A DNA stretch of 64,000 bases from Scylla paramamosain (Eukaryota > Arthropoda > Malacostraca > Decapoda > Portunidae). This document shows, one piece after another, positions 28,806 to 40,960 of the stretch. The stretch covers positions 18,541,501-18,605,500 of the forward strand of contig NC_087151.1 in the NCBI RefSeq assembly GCF_035594125.1. Reading direction: 5' to 3'. The notes under the pieces are model-generated. The model was given only the letters and a program-made list of their open reading frames with translations. It was not told where the DNA came from and did not search any database. Each line of letters opens with the position of its first letter. The first letter of the stretch is position 1. The position numbers were made by a program, and so were the translations under genes.

Positions 28806-29808
28806 ACATCCTAGCTGAGGTCTAAAAATGTGTACCAAGCATTTATGTTCCTTTTTACATAAGCTACTGTTGTTATTTGTCGACAGTATATAATTTATTT
28901 AGAGCTGCCTGTTATTTATTTTTCCAGTTTTTAGAGTAACATCTCACAGGTATCAATAATTTTAACCCCCTGAGCAACAAGCAACACAGTGGTGTGCATT
29001 TCAGGGCTCTGATGGGTAATGAATGTATGTGCCTCATGATTTTCAATCCTTAAATCAAAATGAAAGTGGGAGAGAGATATTTTGAACATTACTTAGCAAC
29101 ATTTACAAAGCTGCTCCCTACCACTTTTAGTGACTTGCCATCTGGTATTCTATACAAGGCAAGTATCATGGAAGGAGGTGATCTGCCCTCATCCTAATGA
29201 ATGGCTAAGTGCAAATGCAAGCTAACCTCATCCACTCCCATTAAGTGCTGTTAAACAAGGAGTCACAGTGGAAGAACATTCCTTTTGATATGTGGGGAAA
29301 GCAGTGAGGGCAGGTGGGGCAAGTGAGCTGTAGCCAGTACTATATCCAGCATAATGAACACACCTTTACTTCCTGTTGAACTAAAATAATGAGTCAGACA
29401 AAAGTACCACTAGAATGGAGAAGGATAGGTGCTTCTTATGCTGTAAGTTTCATTATTCTAGAATCTGTACTAAATGAGATATAACTAGGAATAAGAGTTA
29501 TTTTTCTCTAAAAACTCATTACAAGAAGAGGTTTCTGCACAAAAAACCCGTTGCTTAGGGGCTAGCAGAAGTTTCTGCATACTGGTAGTCTAGCTGAGTA
29601 GGTAATGCTTGTTGAAAGGTGATTACAAAATAATTTTATTACTGTAATATTTAGAGGCACTAGATCATTGATTATGGGGTATTATGAGTGAAAGAATTCA
29701 CTGAAGAGTGTCTCTGGTATAATTGGCACCCAATCACTAATTGCACATTATGAAGGGAGAGTAACAACTGTAATGTCAGTGTCATTATCAAATTCTGTCC
29801 CCCTCCCC
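28806..29808. other. Intron sequence, nothing recognised
   Basis: AT-rich, no coding signal and no clear repeat family. A (CA)n tract begins at its right end (29809-29831). Confidence 0.5.
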
Positions 29809-29831
29809 ACACACACACACACACACACACA
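29809..29831. repeat. (CA)n microsatellite
   Basis: Short CA tract directly adjoining the 5' truncation point of the next retrotransposon. Confidence 0.92.
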
Positions 29832-31110
29832 ATGGGCAGCAGAATTCTTATAAAAGAAGGAATAATAACAGACAAACAATATGGCTCCAGGAAAAGAAAA
29901 TCATGTGTAACAAATCTATTAAGCTTCAGCTCAAGAGTGATGACATCATGTAGGAAAGAGAAGCATTTGTGGACTGTATATAACTAGATCTGATAAAAAG
30001 CTTTTGACAAGGTTCCCCCATGAAAGACTTATGTGGAAACTTGAAAATATTAAGAGACTACATGGGACAAGTATAAAGTGGATGGAAAATTACTTAAAAT
30101 GATGAGAAATGAGAACAGTAGCTAATGATGAAAAGTTGGTTTGGAAAACAGTAAAGAGTGGTGTGCCACAAGGGTCAGTACTATCACCAATATGGTATTG
30201 TTCATTGTTTATATAAATGATATTCCTGAAAAAAATTGATAGCTACAACAGCCTATTTGCAGATAATGCTAAATTACAGAAAGAAATAAAAAGTTGCAAA
30301 GACTGTGAATATCTACAAAATTACCAATAAAATTTGTGAATGGAGCAAAAAATGGGAAGTTAAATTCGATGTAAGCAAATGTCATATGATGGAGATGTGC
30401 AGAAGTGAATAGAAGACCACATTGGACATACAAGGTAGAAAACAAATATATTAAAAGGATCCAGGAAGAAAAGGATCTAGGAGTAGTAAAGCCAGATAAC
30501 TTCCAACCAGAGAAGCATATAGGTAGAATATGAGGAACATTTACAGATTACTATGAAACATAGTACAGCTTCTCACCTCATGAACAAAAGTAAGATGAGA
30601 AAAATAATCCCTATGATAATAAGACCTAGATTGGAATATGCAGCAGTTGTGTAGTCTCTATGTAAGAAGCATGTAAACAAGCTAGGAAGAATACAAACAA
30701 TAGGAACAAAAATGGTGGCAGAATTTGAGGAATTAAGTTATGAAGAAAGATTAGAAAAAATATACTTACCAATACTGGAACAAAGGAGAGAAAGAGATTT
30801 GATAACTATCTACAAGTTGGCAAACAAAATGGAAGTTGGTAATGACAAAACCATTACTAAAAGAGACAAGCAGTCATGACAGTAGAATGGGACACTCACA
30901 TAAGTAGGGAAAAGAAGATGTCTAAACAACACAAAGAATAGTTTTCCACAAAGACACACTGAAGTTTGGAATGGACTAAAAGAAGATATGTATAGTTTTG
31001 GCAACAAGTGTACACAAACTAAAGGAAAAATTAGACATGTATAGGTATGGAGATGGGACCACTTGAGTGTAGCTCGGGCCCTGTAAATTACACCTAGGTA
31101 AATACACAAC
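29832..31110 (+). mobile_element. CR1/L2-like non-LTR retrotransposon, 5'-truncated RT fragment
   Basis: The fragment begins inside the RT just after a CA microsatellite. Landmarks across frames are DKQYGSRK, AFDKVPHERL-like (about 30003-30030), SGVPQGSVLSP (about 30159-30190) and FADNAKL (about 30256), where the catalytic FADD has become FADN. C-terminal sequence follows with many stops. The 3' end carries GTAAATTACACCTAGGTAAA (31083-31102), similar to the ends of L2/CR1-type elements. It is inactive. The clade call is from motif style only. Confidence 0.75.
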
Positions 31111-31289
31111 ACAGTGCACACCGTGCATGGCTACATGGACTTGTTTCTGACCATTATAGAGATGTTGTGTGATGTTTCAATAAGTGTGATGCCAAGAATG
31201 GAGTATTATCTGAACTAAATGTATACTATCTATGGTAAGAAATAGTGGTACAGATATTATAATAACTTTCTAATTAATTATTGATTTGA

Positions 31290-32890
31290 AAGGTTGCCTG
31301 ATGGGATCCCTCCTATTGTTCTCCAAAACTGTGCCTCCGTGCTTGCACCTTGCCTAGTCAAACTCTTTCAACTCTGTCAACATCTACCTTTCCTTCTTGC
31401 TGGAAGTTTGCCTACATTCAGCCTGTTCCTAAAAAGGAAGACTGTTCTAATCCCTCAAACTACCGTCCTATTGCTTTAATTTCCTGCCTATCTAAAGTTT
31501 TTGAATCAATCTTCCTCAAGAGGAAGATTCTTAAACATCTGTCACTTCACAACCTTCTATCTGATCACCGTATGGGTTCTGTCAAGGCCGCTCTACTGGT
31601 GATCTTCTGGGTTTCCTTACTGAGTCTCAGTCATCTCTTTTAGAGATTTTGGTGAACCTTTTGCTGTTGCCTTGGATATATCAAAAGCTTTTGATAGAGT
31701 GTGGCACAAAGCTTTGATTTCCAAACTACCTTCCTATGGCTTGTGTCCTTCTCTCTGTAACTTCATCTCAAGTTTCCTTTCTGACCATTCTGTTGCTGCT
31801 GTGGTAGATGGTCACTGTTTTTTCCTAAATCTATTAACAGTGGTGTTCCTCAGGATTCTGTCCTGGCACCCACTCTCTTCTTATTATTCATCAATGACCT
31901 TCTAAACCAAACTTCTTGTCCTATCCACTCCTACACTGATGATACCATCCAGCACTTCTCCACATCTTTTTATAGACATCCAACCCTTCAAGAAGTAAAC
32001 ATTTCACGCAGGGAAGCCACAGAACACCTGAGTTCTGATCTTTCTAAAATTTCTGATTGGGGCAGAGCAAACTTGGTATTGTTTATTGTCTCAAAACTCA
32101 ATTCCTCCATCCATCAACTCGACACAACCTTCCAGACAACTATCCCCTCTTCTTCAGTGACACTCAACTGTCCCTCTTCTACACTGAACATCCTCGGTCT
32201 GTCCTTTACTTATAATCTGAACTGGAAACTTCACATCTCATCTCTAGCTAAAAACAGCTTCTATGAAGTTAGGTGTTCTGAGACATCTCTGCCAGTTTTT
32301 CTCACCCCCCCCCACTGCTAACTCTGTACAAGGGCCTTATCCGTGCATGTATGGAGTATGCTTCACACGTCTGGGAGGTTCTACTATTACTGCTCTTCTA
32401 GACAGGGTGGAATCAAAAGCTTTTCGTCTCATCAACTCCTCTCTTCCAGCTGACTGTCTTCAGCCTCTGTTCATCGCTGCAATATTGCATCTCTAGCTAT
32501 CTTCTACTGCAGTTTTCAAGCTAGCTGCTCTTCTGATCTTGCTAACTGCATGCCTCTCCTCCTCCTGCAGCCTTGCTGCATAAGACTTTCTTCATTCTCT
32601 CACCCCTATTCTGTCCACCTCTCTAATGCAAGAGTTAACTGGTATTCTCAATCATTCATCCCTTTCTCTGGTAAATTCTGGAACTTCCTACCTGCTTCTG
32701 TATTTCCACCTTCTTATGACTTGAATTCCTTCAAGAGGGAGGTTTCAAGACACTTATCCTTTAATTTTTGAATACTGGTTTGGACCCTTTTCTGGAACTA
32801 GCATCACAGTGGGCTTTTTTTTTATTGGATTTTTGTTGCCCATGGCCAGTGTCCCTCCTAGGTAAAAAAAAAAGAAAAAAGAAAAAAGGG
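31290..32890 (+). mobile_element. Jockey-like retrotransposon, second copy, 5'-truncated
   Basis: The copy starts inside the RT at PDGIPPIVLQNC (31296) and matches the element at 24748-28197 throughout. It contains LDISKAFDRVWHKALISKLP (from about 31669) and a SGVPQ-like, LAPTLFLLFINDL-like block near 31836-31905. The catalytic box near 31940 reads YTDD instead of YADD. The C-terminal frame ends NSFKREVSRHLSFNF at about 32769. A T-rich and then A-rich 3' tail runs to about 32890. The copy is better preserved than the first one but has frameshifts. Confidence 0.85.
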
Positions 32891-34035
32891 GGGAAGGGGG
32901 AAAAAAAAAATTAATTGCACTATCCTATGATCATATTGCATCAGATATTATATGAGGTTCCCAGAGCCAGAGTGATCTAAGTGCCCTTGTGGTCAAAATT
33001 ACTATTTTATTGCATTGTCATCCCCAACCTTCCTAACGTGACGAGAGAGAGTGCAGACATCAGAATGGACCCCACATTAGGGTCAAAATCCATCCAAGTG
33101 AAATTATCCACAGAACCTTTTTGTCACGCTTGAGTGATAGCTATCAGTTGCTGGGGCCAGAGAGAATAACTCCCTCGCCACAGCAGCACGAGAAGAGTCA
33201 GCCAATGACAGCTCGTGCAGTGATTCACGTGTCACACTGAGACACTTCCCCACCACGACACCCACACACTTCACACTCTCCCTCCCTCCAGCCTGCTTGC
33301 TATCCATAAATAACAGGCTGCTATCTTAATTTTACTTTTACACAACACATAAGCCTTTCATTATTATGACGGACAACAACATACCCCTGAGGAGCCAGAA
33401 GCCACATTCCCAGATGCTTCTAAGATTTATCTTAGTGGGCTATGAACATCTTAGTGCTGGTAATTTTTTAAAGCAAAATCATTCGCCACTAAGAACCATG
33501 GAACATTCATAGCTATGAATGGGTCAGGGCTTTCATAGCTCACTAAGAACAACAGTTTCTCCTCAACAACAACAACAATGTGAACATATCCTTGTCTGAA
33601 AATAAAATCAGAAAAAAAACCTGAAAGTAAGCATTAAGATGGGTTTTATTATCAATATCAAGTAGTCTTCAAACACACTGAATAGTCTTTTGCTTTGAAT
33701 AAATCATGTGTGTTTAACTGACTTGCTAGGAGAGTACTGAAATCACATTTCTGGAAATTACACTCATTAATAATCACAGCAGCAACACACATGATCCAGT
33801 GTGTGTAGCCAACACAAACTAAGGCTAATTATAGTTAACCCAAACATGACAATTGCAAATATAACTTTTTTCATTATGTTCCTTAAAAAGAAAAATTAAT
33901 TCTGTCAGGGCATTTTCTTTCACATTCACAAAAAAAAAAAAAAAAAAAATGTAAGTACAAAAGATGAGTGTTTCTTTTCTATGATCAATATCCCTGTGAT
34001 AATAAGACAAGCATAATATCTCAGGTTCAAGATAC
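32891..34035. other. Intron sequence with a GC-richer patch at about 33000-33310
   Basis: The patch has higher G+C than its surroundings and a CACGTG motif near 33226. A 67-codon minus-strand frame (33104-33307) has no recognisable motif. The rest is AT-rich, with an A run near 33931. I see no supported gene. Confidence 0.45.
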
Positions 34036-35501
34036 ATACTCATAAGAATATAAGAACATAAAAAATGGAAGCTGCAGGAAACCATCAGGCATACATGTGG
34101 CAGTTCCTGTATGAAATATACTTACCTATTTCCACCTATCAATCCCCATCCATAAATCTCTAATTTTCTCTTAAAGCTTCCTAATGACCCAGCACCAACA
34201 ACCTGATTACTGAGTCCGTTCCATTCATCTACCACTCTATTTGAGAACTGATTCCTTCCTATCTCTTTTTTAAACCAAATTTTTCAAGCTTAAAACTGTT
34301 ATTTGTTACTAATCCTAAGAATTTTGCTTACATCCCCTGTGTTGTAACCCTTATAGCATTTAAAGATTTCTATCAGGTCCCCTCTTAACCTACATCTCTC
34401 TTAATGTAAATTTAACAGCTTCAATCTCTCTTTGTAAGGAATACTCCTCACTCCTTGTATCCTTTTAGCCATTCTCCTTTTGTATTGATTCTAAAAGACC
34501 TATATACTTCCTGTAATATGGGGGACCAGAACTGCACAGCATAATATAGATGAGGTCTGACCAGCACCAAATATAACTTTAATATTACTTCGGGACTTCT
34601 ACTTTTAATACTCTTAAAAATAAATCCTAATATCCTATTTGCCCTGTTTCTGGCCTCTATGCATTGCTTTCTTATATGGAATTTAGAGCTAACTATAAAT
34701 TCTAAATCTTTTTTGTACCCTAAACCTACCAGAGGTTCATTGTTTATTGTGTACCTTCTGTGTGGATTTCCTCTACTTATGCTAAGTACTTTACATTTTT
34801 TTATATTATACTGCATTTGCCATCTGTCTGTCCATTCGTTCATCCTATCCAAATCTGCCTGCAAGGAAATGGCATCCAATTCTAATCTAATTAATCTACC
34901 TATCTTCGTGTCATCCTCAAATTTACTAACGTCACAACTAATTCCACTATCCAAGTCACTGATGTATATTAAAAACATCAATGGCCCTTATACTGATCCC
35001 TGTGGCACCCCACTAATTACTTAATCCCACTCGGATTTAGAGCTGTTTATTACGACTCTGTCGCCTGTCACTTAGCCACAACCTTATCCACCCTAACACC
35101 TTCCCATCTATTCCGTGTGCCCTAACCTTTCTCAGGAGCCTCTGATGGGGTACCTTGTCAAACACTTCACTGAAGTCCAGATATAGGATGTCATAACTAT
35201 CAGCATTATCTCCTGCCATGTAAACTTTACAGTAAAATCTTGACAAGTTTGTCAGGTAAGACTTCCCCTTTGTGAAGCTATGCTGTGACCAATTTATCAA
35301 GTTATGTTTGTCTAAATGTTCCCTAATGTTCTTTACTATTACAGACTTCATTATTTTATCTACAACAGAAGTTAAGCTTAAATCTCCTTTCTTAAAGCTT
35401 AAACTTGCCTCCACATTACCGGTATCTCAAGTGATTTCCTAAAGGCAGAAACTAACAGTTCACTAATAACTTCTTTGCATTCCTTAAGTACTCTGGGATA
35501 T
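34036..35501 (-). mobile_element. CR1/L2-like retrotransposon, 3' half (RT and 3' end)
   Basis: On the minus strand the RT frame includes LYLDFSEVFDKVPHQRLL (about 35135-35190) and then FLIYISDLDSG and KFEDDTKIGRL (34448-34981), where the usual FADD is FEDD. LVRPHLYYAVQFWSP follows. The 3' end around 34036-34090 reads GCAGCTTCCATTTTTTATG and then ATGTTCTTATATTCTTATGA, the kind of short octamer tail seen in CR1/L2-type elements. Stops and the altered catalytic box show it is inactive. The upstream part continues at 37103 after an inserted Penelope-like structure. Confidence 0.8.
35489..35501. repeat. 13 bp target-site duplication, left copy
   Basis: TACTCTGGGATAT here equals 37103-37115. In related elements this spot encodes an uninterrupted DEIYPRVLKE-like stretch, so one copy was created by the Penelope insertion. 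19 bp of filler lie between this copy and the element end. Confidence 0.85.
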
Positions 35502-35520
35502 GAACTGTTCATGTTGACAA

Positions 35521-36118
35521 GTAGTTGGGTTTAGGAAGGGGGATAAAAACCCAGGGAGGAGTTAGGATTCTTTTAATCTCTAACGTTTCGGCTGAATAGC
35601 CATCCTCAGAGAGACTGATTTACATGAGTGAAAACACACTATTTATAACAACATACAAAATTTTCTCATTTGACATTCGTACAGAGTATTGCCATCCTGG
35701 CGTGTACCTCACCTAATTTTATTTTCCTAGTCAGGTGGCATTATCTGCCTATGTGACGAGCCTTTACTGGGGATTTTCCTTGTACCTGACCTGAGGGCCA
35801 ATCTGGCGGAATTACCCGCCCACTTGATAAAACCTTCTCTGTGGTTAATGACTCCCCTAGTTGTTATGAGGGCTGCCTCTATAGCTTTTCTTATTCTTTT
35901 CTTCAATCCAACTTTAATTTCTTAGCCTCTTCCCATTTTGGTAGGTGTTTACATTTTTCTATGTGCAATACAAGGGAGTTTGATGTGTTGCATTTTAAAA
36001 CATCTTTCCTATGCTCTGCTATTCTTGTTTTAAGTCCCCTGCCTGTTTCTCCTATGTACTGCTTTGTACAACCTTTGCATGGTATGCTGTACACTACGCT
36101 GTTATTATTAACAAGTGA
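35521..36118 (-). mobile_element. Penelope-like element, inverted 3' copy with GIY-YIG endonuclease
   Basis: On the minus strand the frame 35903-36145 encodes NNNSVVYSIPCKGCTKQYIG, then ETGRGLKTRIAEHRK. This is the GIY-YIG nuclease core of Penelope-like elements, with the conserved Arg and the CCHH-type Cys pair visible. It continues with a Lys-rich tail and a ~250 bp 3' UTR containing the hammerhead-like motif. Homology with the neighbouring + copy begins at CTTGTTAATAATAACAGCG (about 36118); upstream of that the two differ. The Ile-Gly of the YIG motif is intact here, whereas the + copy has a stop at that position. Confidence 0.85.
35575..35616 (-). ncRNA. Hammerhead ribozyme-like motif, minus strand
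   Basis: Read on the minus strand: AGTCTCT, CTGAGGA, T, GGCTATTCAGCC, GAAACGTT, AGAGATT. CTGAGGA fits the conserved CUGANGA box and GAAA the second core box. GGCT/AGCC forms a 4 bp stem II with an ATTC loop. AGTCTCT pairs with AGAGATT over 7 positions (one G-U) as stem I. Stem III is minimal and its ACGT is self-complementary. Hammerheads with minimal stem III are known from Penelope-like elements, where they are thought to act as dimers. Confidence 0.75.
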
Positions 36119-36128
36119 ATGAATGTCC

Positions 36129-37102
36129 AATAAGGACGATTTCATTCACTACCTTTCAGCCCACAGCATGAGAGTCAAATCTGATGTGATTATTGGTTTT
36201 TACTTAAGAGCGTTCAGAATTTGCAGCAACAACTTCCTAGAGCAAGAAATATGATATATCATATCAACTTTCAAAAAGCTGGGTTATCCTGAAGGGCTCC
36301 TTGTTAGGCTTAAGAATAAGGCAAAGAAAATAACAACTGAAAACAAAGAGAATAAAGATCTCTGTACAACCAGCAAAAGAGAGAGTTATACATGTGTACC
36401 AAATTCGGACAATTCCATAATTAATAAATATTTGTCTAGAACAGGATTAAAAATAGCAACATTAGCGGGAGAGAAAATTGGTGAGCTAACGAGGACTAAA
36501 GAGACCGGACTTGTTAATAATAACAGCGTAGTGTACAGCATACCATGCAAAGGTTGTACAAAGCAGTACATATGAGAAACAGGCAGGGGACTTAAAACAA
36601 GAATAGCAGAGCATAGGAAAGATGTTTTAAAACACAACACATCAAACTCCCTTGTATTGAACATAGAAAAATGTAAACACCTACCAAAATGGGAAGAGGC
36701 TAAAGAAATTAAAGTCGGATTGAAGAAAAGAATGAGAAAAGCTATAGAGGCAGCCCTCATAACAACTAGGGAAGTCATTAACCACAGAGAAGGTTTTATC
36801 AGGTGGGCGGGTAATTCCGCCAGATTGGCCCTCAGGTCAGGTACAAGGAAAATCCCCAGTAAAGGCTCGTCACGTAGGCGAATAATGCCACCTGACTAGG
36901 AAAATAAAATTAGGTGAGGTACACACCAGGATGGCAATACTCTGTACGAATGTGATATGAGAAAATTTTGTTTGTTGTTATAAATAATGTGTTTTCACTC
37001 ATGTAAATCAGTCTCTCTGAGGATGGCTATTCAGCTGAAACGTTAGAGATTAAAAGAATCCTACCTCCTCCCTGGGTTTTTATCCCCCTTCCTAAACCCG
37101 AC
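36129..37102 (+). mobile_element. Penelope-like element, 5'-truncated + strand copy
   Basis: The copy starts in the C-terminal part of the RT region (NKDDFIHYLSAHSMRVKSDV, then GFYLRAFRICSNN and an in-frame stop) and continues in one frame through a linker (YTCVPNSDNSIINKYLSRTG). The GIY-YIG domain (YSIPCKGCTKQYI, stop, ETGRGLKTRIAEHR) follows, then a basic C-terminus ending SRRRIMPPD at about 36897. The stop inside the GIY-YIG core and the truncated RT make it inactive. The ~200 bp 3' UTR holds a hammerhead-like motif. The 3' end, TTTTATCCCCCTTCCTAAAC, is the inverted match of the left copy's end. Confidence 0.85.
37010..37051 (+). ncRNA. Hammerhead ribozyme-like motif, plus strand
   Basis: Order AGTCTCT, CTGAGGA, T, GGCTATTCAGCT, GAAACGTT, AGAGATT, identical to the minus-strand motif at 35575-35616 except that stem II ends in a G-U pair (GGCT/AGCT). 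Core boxes CUGAGGA and GAAA are intact. Stem I is 7 bp and stem III is only the self-complementary ACGT. Confidence 0.72.
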
Positions 37103-37115
37103 TACTCTGGGATAT
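37103..37115. repeat. 13 bp target-site duplication, right copy
   Basis: TACTCTGGGATAT, identical to 35489-35501. It immediately follows the Penelope 3' end (CCTAAACCCGAC). Confidence 0.85.
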
Positions 37116-37310
37116 ATTTCATCTGGTCTTGGTGTCTTGAACTTTCTTAGCCTATCTATCACCTGTTCCACTATCTCCTTAATTATGGTAATATCTTTCA
37201 GCTTCTCATTCTCTTCTGCTCTAAAAATTTCACTATCCAGCATTTCCTGCATGTTTTCCTGGGTGAAGACAGTTAAAAAATACTTCTTCAGAATTTTACT
37301 AATCTACTCC
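37103..37310 (-). mobile_element. CR1/L2-like retrotransposon, RT start (continuation of 34036-35501)
   Basis: The minus-strand frame reads KYFLTVFTQEN, then QEMLDSEIFRAEENEKLKD, then DRLRKFKTPRPDEIYPRV. KTPRPDEIYPRV corresponds to the KSPGPDGIHPRV-type opening motif of CR1-like RTs. The frame would continue as LKECKEVI at 35488 if the Penelope insertion were absent. The element is truncated 5' of about 37310. Confidence 0.78.
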
Positions 37311-38109
37311 CCAGAACTAACCAGCAACCTCAATCCTCACCAAACTTGTAGAACAATCAAGCACTTTCATTCATTGATGATACAAAATTCATTTCTTGGA
37401 TTGGAATTTAGACTATCAGTTGTCAACTGGTTTTAAAGTGAACCCTAACTTTCATTATGAAATCAGAAGCATCTGAGATCACTGTAGCACAATGGTGATA
37501 AGGCAGCATAGTGAAAACTGTGATGACAAAATGATTATGCTTATGAAGTGGTTAGTCTAGAAATAGTTCTGATATAAATTATAAAACTTGTGGCATGCAG
37601 TGAAGCAGAATTTATAGAGAAAGGGTGTCAGTTCTTTCCTTCCAAGCACAAAGTTTGTCTCTCATCAGTGGTATTACACATTACCAACAAATAGAAACAA
37701 AAGTGTTCAAAATTGTTATTTCTGACTCAAATCACTCCAATATGCCATTCAAAAATGGTGAAAAAAAATTGAAAGAATGTACAGATTTATAAATGCTTAT
37801 CAAAGCTTTAATTATGCTTCATTCTGTCTCTCAAATCTCTAATATTAGAGTTACTAGTTTTAAAAGATTGGACTCCCAACTTTTTTTTACAAGGCCCATG
37901 GATCTCATTTGGAGGAAAGTAGAGACAAGGATTTAATATGGTATACATTCACATTTGGAATCATTCCATCACATCTCAACCTCCAGGCTAGATATACAGA
38001 AGATGGTATAACTATTAATCATATGACCTTAATCATGTAAGATTAAAATGGAAATTAAAAAAGCTCTTCCCTGGCAGGCAGTGAGGTTAAAAAAGCTTTT
38101 CTCTGGCAG
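37311..38109. other. Intron sequence upstream of exon C, nothing recognised
   Basis: AT-rich unique sequence. Near the 3' end CCCTGGCAGGCAGTGAGGTTAAA is partly repeated as CTCTGGCAGGTGGTGAGCTA, so there are two near-identical AG contexts 42 bp apart. The second is the acceptor used in the exon C model. Confidence 0.5.
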
Positions 38110-38601
38110 GTGGTGAGCTACAGCTACCTGGCTGCACCTCAAGGCCAAAGCCACTCCAAAGATGTGGTCTATGGGTCTGGTGCAGCAGCCAAGCCTCCTT
38201 CCTCTGGCCACAGCTTCTCTGCCAGATCTCCAACTCTTGGCCAGACACTTTCACTGGAAATTCAGAAATCTGGTCATACAGCAGCTCCTGGCCATACAGC
38301 AGGCTCCTCAGACCATATTCACCTCAGCACTACACCACCTGTTATTACTGCCTTTGAGTCCTCAAAATTATCTCACATTTCCCCTTCCCCATTAGTCCAT
38401 TCCTCATCATTCTCTGCACCATCACCTTTTTTCTCCTCATCCTTCTCACCTTCTGCTCACTCATCATCTCCCCCACAACCATCACTCCCTCCTGCCTCTC
38501 TATTTACTCATCCTGAAGCCATATTTGCCATGCACCAAACTTCTGCCACAGTTCATCCTGCTGATCCCAGCCAATTTATCATCAAGGACTCCACTTTCCA
38601 G
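38110..38601 (+). CDS. Internal exon encoding a Ser/Pro-rich region (exon C)
   Basis: The acceptor CTTTTCTCTGGCAG precedes GTGGTGAGC; the donor is TTCCAG/GTTAGC. The exon is 492 nt, 164 codons, open throughout and phase 0 at both ends, so it joins exon B without a shift. It starts VVSYSYLAAPQGQSHSKDVV. Residues about 20-150 are dominated by Ser, Pro, His, Thr and Ala, with runs such as SPSPLVHSSSFSAPSPFFSS, which indicates a disordered linker. It ends FIIKDSTFQ. No domain is recognised. A long CT tract begins 20 bp after the donor. Minus-strand retrotransposon fragments lie on both sides but not inside it. Confidence 0.75.
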
Positions 38602-38616
38602 GTTAGCAGGTATTTG

Positions 38617-38747
<131 letters not shown>

Positions 38748-38893
38748 AAAATGGTAATTTAGATTTGGGTCAATCTGTGAAAATACAAATAAGAAACAAA
38801 TGCAAACACACACAAATGTACAAATTTGATTTTGGCTACCTTCTGTTCATTCATCTCCCTTTCCCCTTGTTTCTCCACCTTTTTTATTTTTTG

Positions 38894-39298
<405 letters not shown>

Positions 39299-40960
39299 TC
39301 AATAAAACTTACTAAGCTCTGCAAAGTTTGCCTTAGCATAGTTCTGTCTCCAATTTCTGTATTGTTCTTTCATGAGCAACACTGTTTCCTCCTGTAGTAC
39401 TATCTCTATTGTCACATGATCACTTCTTCCCATTGAACTCAGACAATGTATACTTGGTCTACTTTCTGGGGTTTTCATAAACATTAAATCCAGCTGTGAT
39501 GGTTCTTCTTCTCTTCTACATCTTATAGGCTCATTCACCCACTGTCTCGTTGTATTCATCATCATGGTTTGCATAAGTTCTTCACTCCATGTCCCAACAT
39601 TTTCTGTTACTTTCATCTCCTCTCAGTTAATTCTTTTAGTGTTGAAGTCACCTACTAAGAGTACTTTGTTACCTTTCCTTATCATTTCCTCCATACTATT
39701 TTTTTGTATCTAGTTGCATACTTTTGAATTTATTAGTCTACCATGCATTAGTTTTTGGTGGTATGTATTTCACAATGATTTTCCTTTTTTCACATCTTTT
39801 GATCTTAATCACAACACTCATTGTTTCTACCATTCCATCACCATATTCCACTTCCTCAACAACAATATCCTTTTCTTACCAATATCATCACTTCTCTTCC
39901 CTTTCCTTTTCTGTCCCTCTTCCATGTACTGTATCCTTCCTTTGCAAATCCCAACTTTATTTCCTCTTCTAGTTTGGTTCCTGTTAAACATACCACATCT
40001 GGTTTATTGTTCTTTAAATAGTCTTCAAGTTCCAGTAGGCTGGACACCAAACCATCTACATTAGTATACATAATCTTTAAACTTCTGTTTGGTGGTCTTG
40101 TGTGGCATCTTTGTGCCACCATTTCCTCACTTTCATGTCCACAACTTTCCTGTGTTTTCTATTCATTTTTTGACTTTTAGTTTACTTCTCTATTCTTCGT
40201 TCATGTCTCTTTTTATCCATATTTCCTTCAATCCTTTTGCTTTTGCCAATTTTCCTGTTCTTTGCAAGACATGTTCTGCTGCTGTTTGTGACATGATTCT
40301 TGTTTTACATTGGCTTTGTTCTATTTTTGTCATACTTTCCGATCCTGTAAACCTCTTCAATTTGTTCGACTCTCCCCTCTCCTTCCTCTGCCACTTGTGC
40401 TATAATTTCCTTAGTTCTTTTCACTTCTTTCTCTCTAGCTGTTTTCATGGGTAGGTTCTTTTCCTTGACCCCAAATACCACCATACACATCTTTCTCTGT
40501 ACTGTGTCTCTCACAAGATTACTTTTTTCCTTTATTATTTTAATCACTTGCTTTTCCATATCCTTGTTGTTTCTGTTGCTGTTGCCTTGTTATGTCCTCC
40601 ATGTCCACCTTTTGCTGTTCTCTCTCTTTCCAACCTTTGACTTCCTCTGTAACTAACTCTCACTCCTCCAACCCTAACCTCTCTTGCAAAGTTTTCTTTA
40701 ATTCTTCATTCTCTTTCTTGAGTTTCTTAATCTCTTCACAGTATTTCTTATTTAAGTCCACTATTTTTGTCACCTCTTCTCAGTTCTTTGTTTTCTTTTT
40801 CCCTTTCCATCTCTATTATATCATTGGATATCTGTTTTACATTGTCGCCACCCACTTCTGTTTCTTCCTTCCATGCCCTTATCATCGCTGTTAAGCTTCT
40901 TGTATTTTCACATTTTCTTCTTTAGTTATCCACATTCATGTATTTGTATCAGCTACATTG
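39299..40960 (-). mobile_element. CR1-like retrotransposon fragment: ORF1 coiled coil and endonuclease
   Basis: On the minus strand, from high to low coordinates, a Glu/Lys-rich coiled-coil-like ORF1 region (about 40960-40450) is followed by a frame with MCMVVFGVKEKN and VYRIGKYDKNRTKPM (40305-40559). The endonuclease opens with LKIMYTNVDGLVSSLLELED and KPDVVCLTGTKLEEE (39856-40122). Its C-terminal half has SQLDLMFM and SMGRSDHVTIEIVLQEE (39299-39616), the SDH motif being a catalytic signature. It ends at NFAELSKFY before the RT. Stops between frames show decay. It may be the 5' half of the same family as the element at 34036-37310. Confidence 0.78.

Noticed and set aside
33104..33307. 67-codon minus-strand frame in a GC-richer patch
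   Set aside because: No recognised motif, no splice or start context; it could be chance. The patch itself is noted as unassigned.
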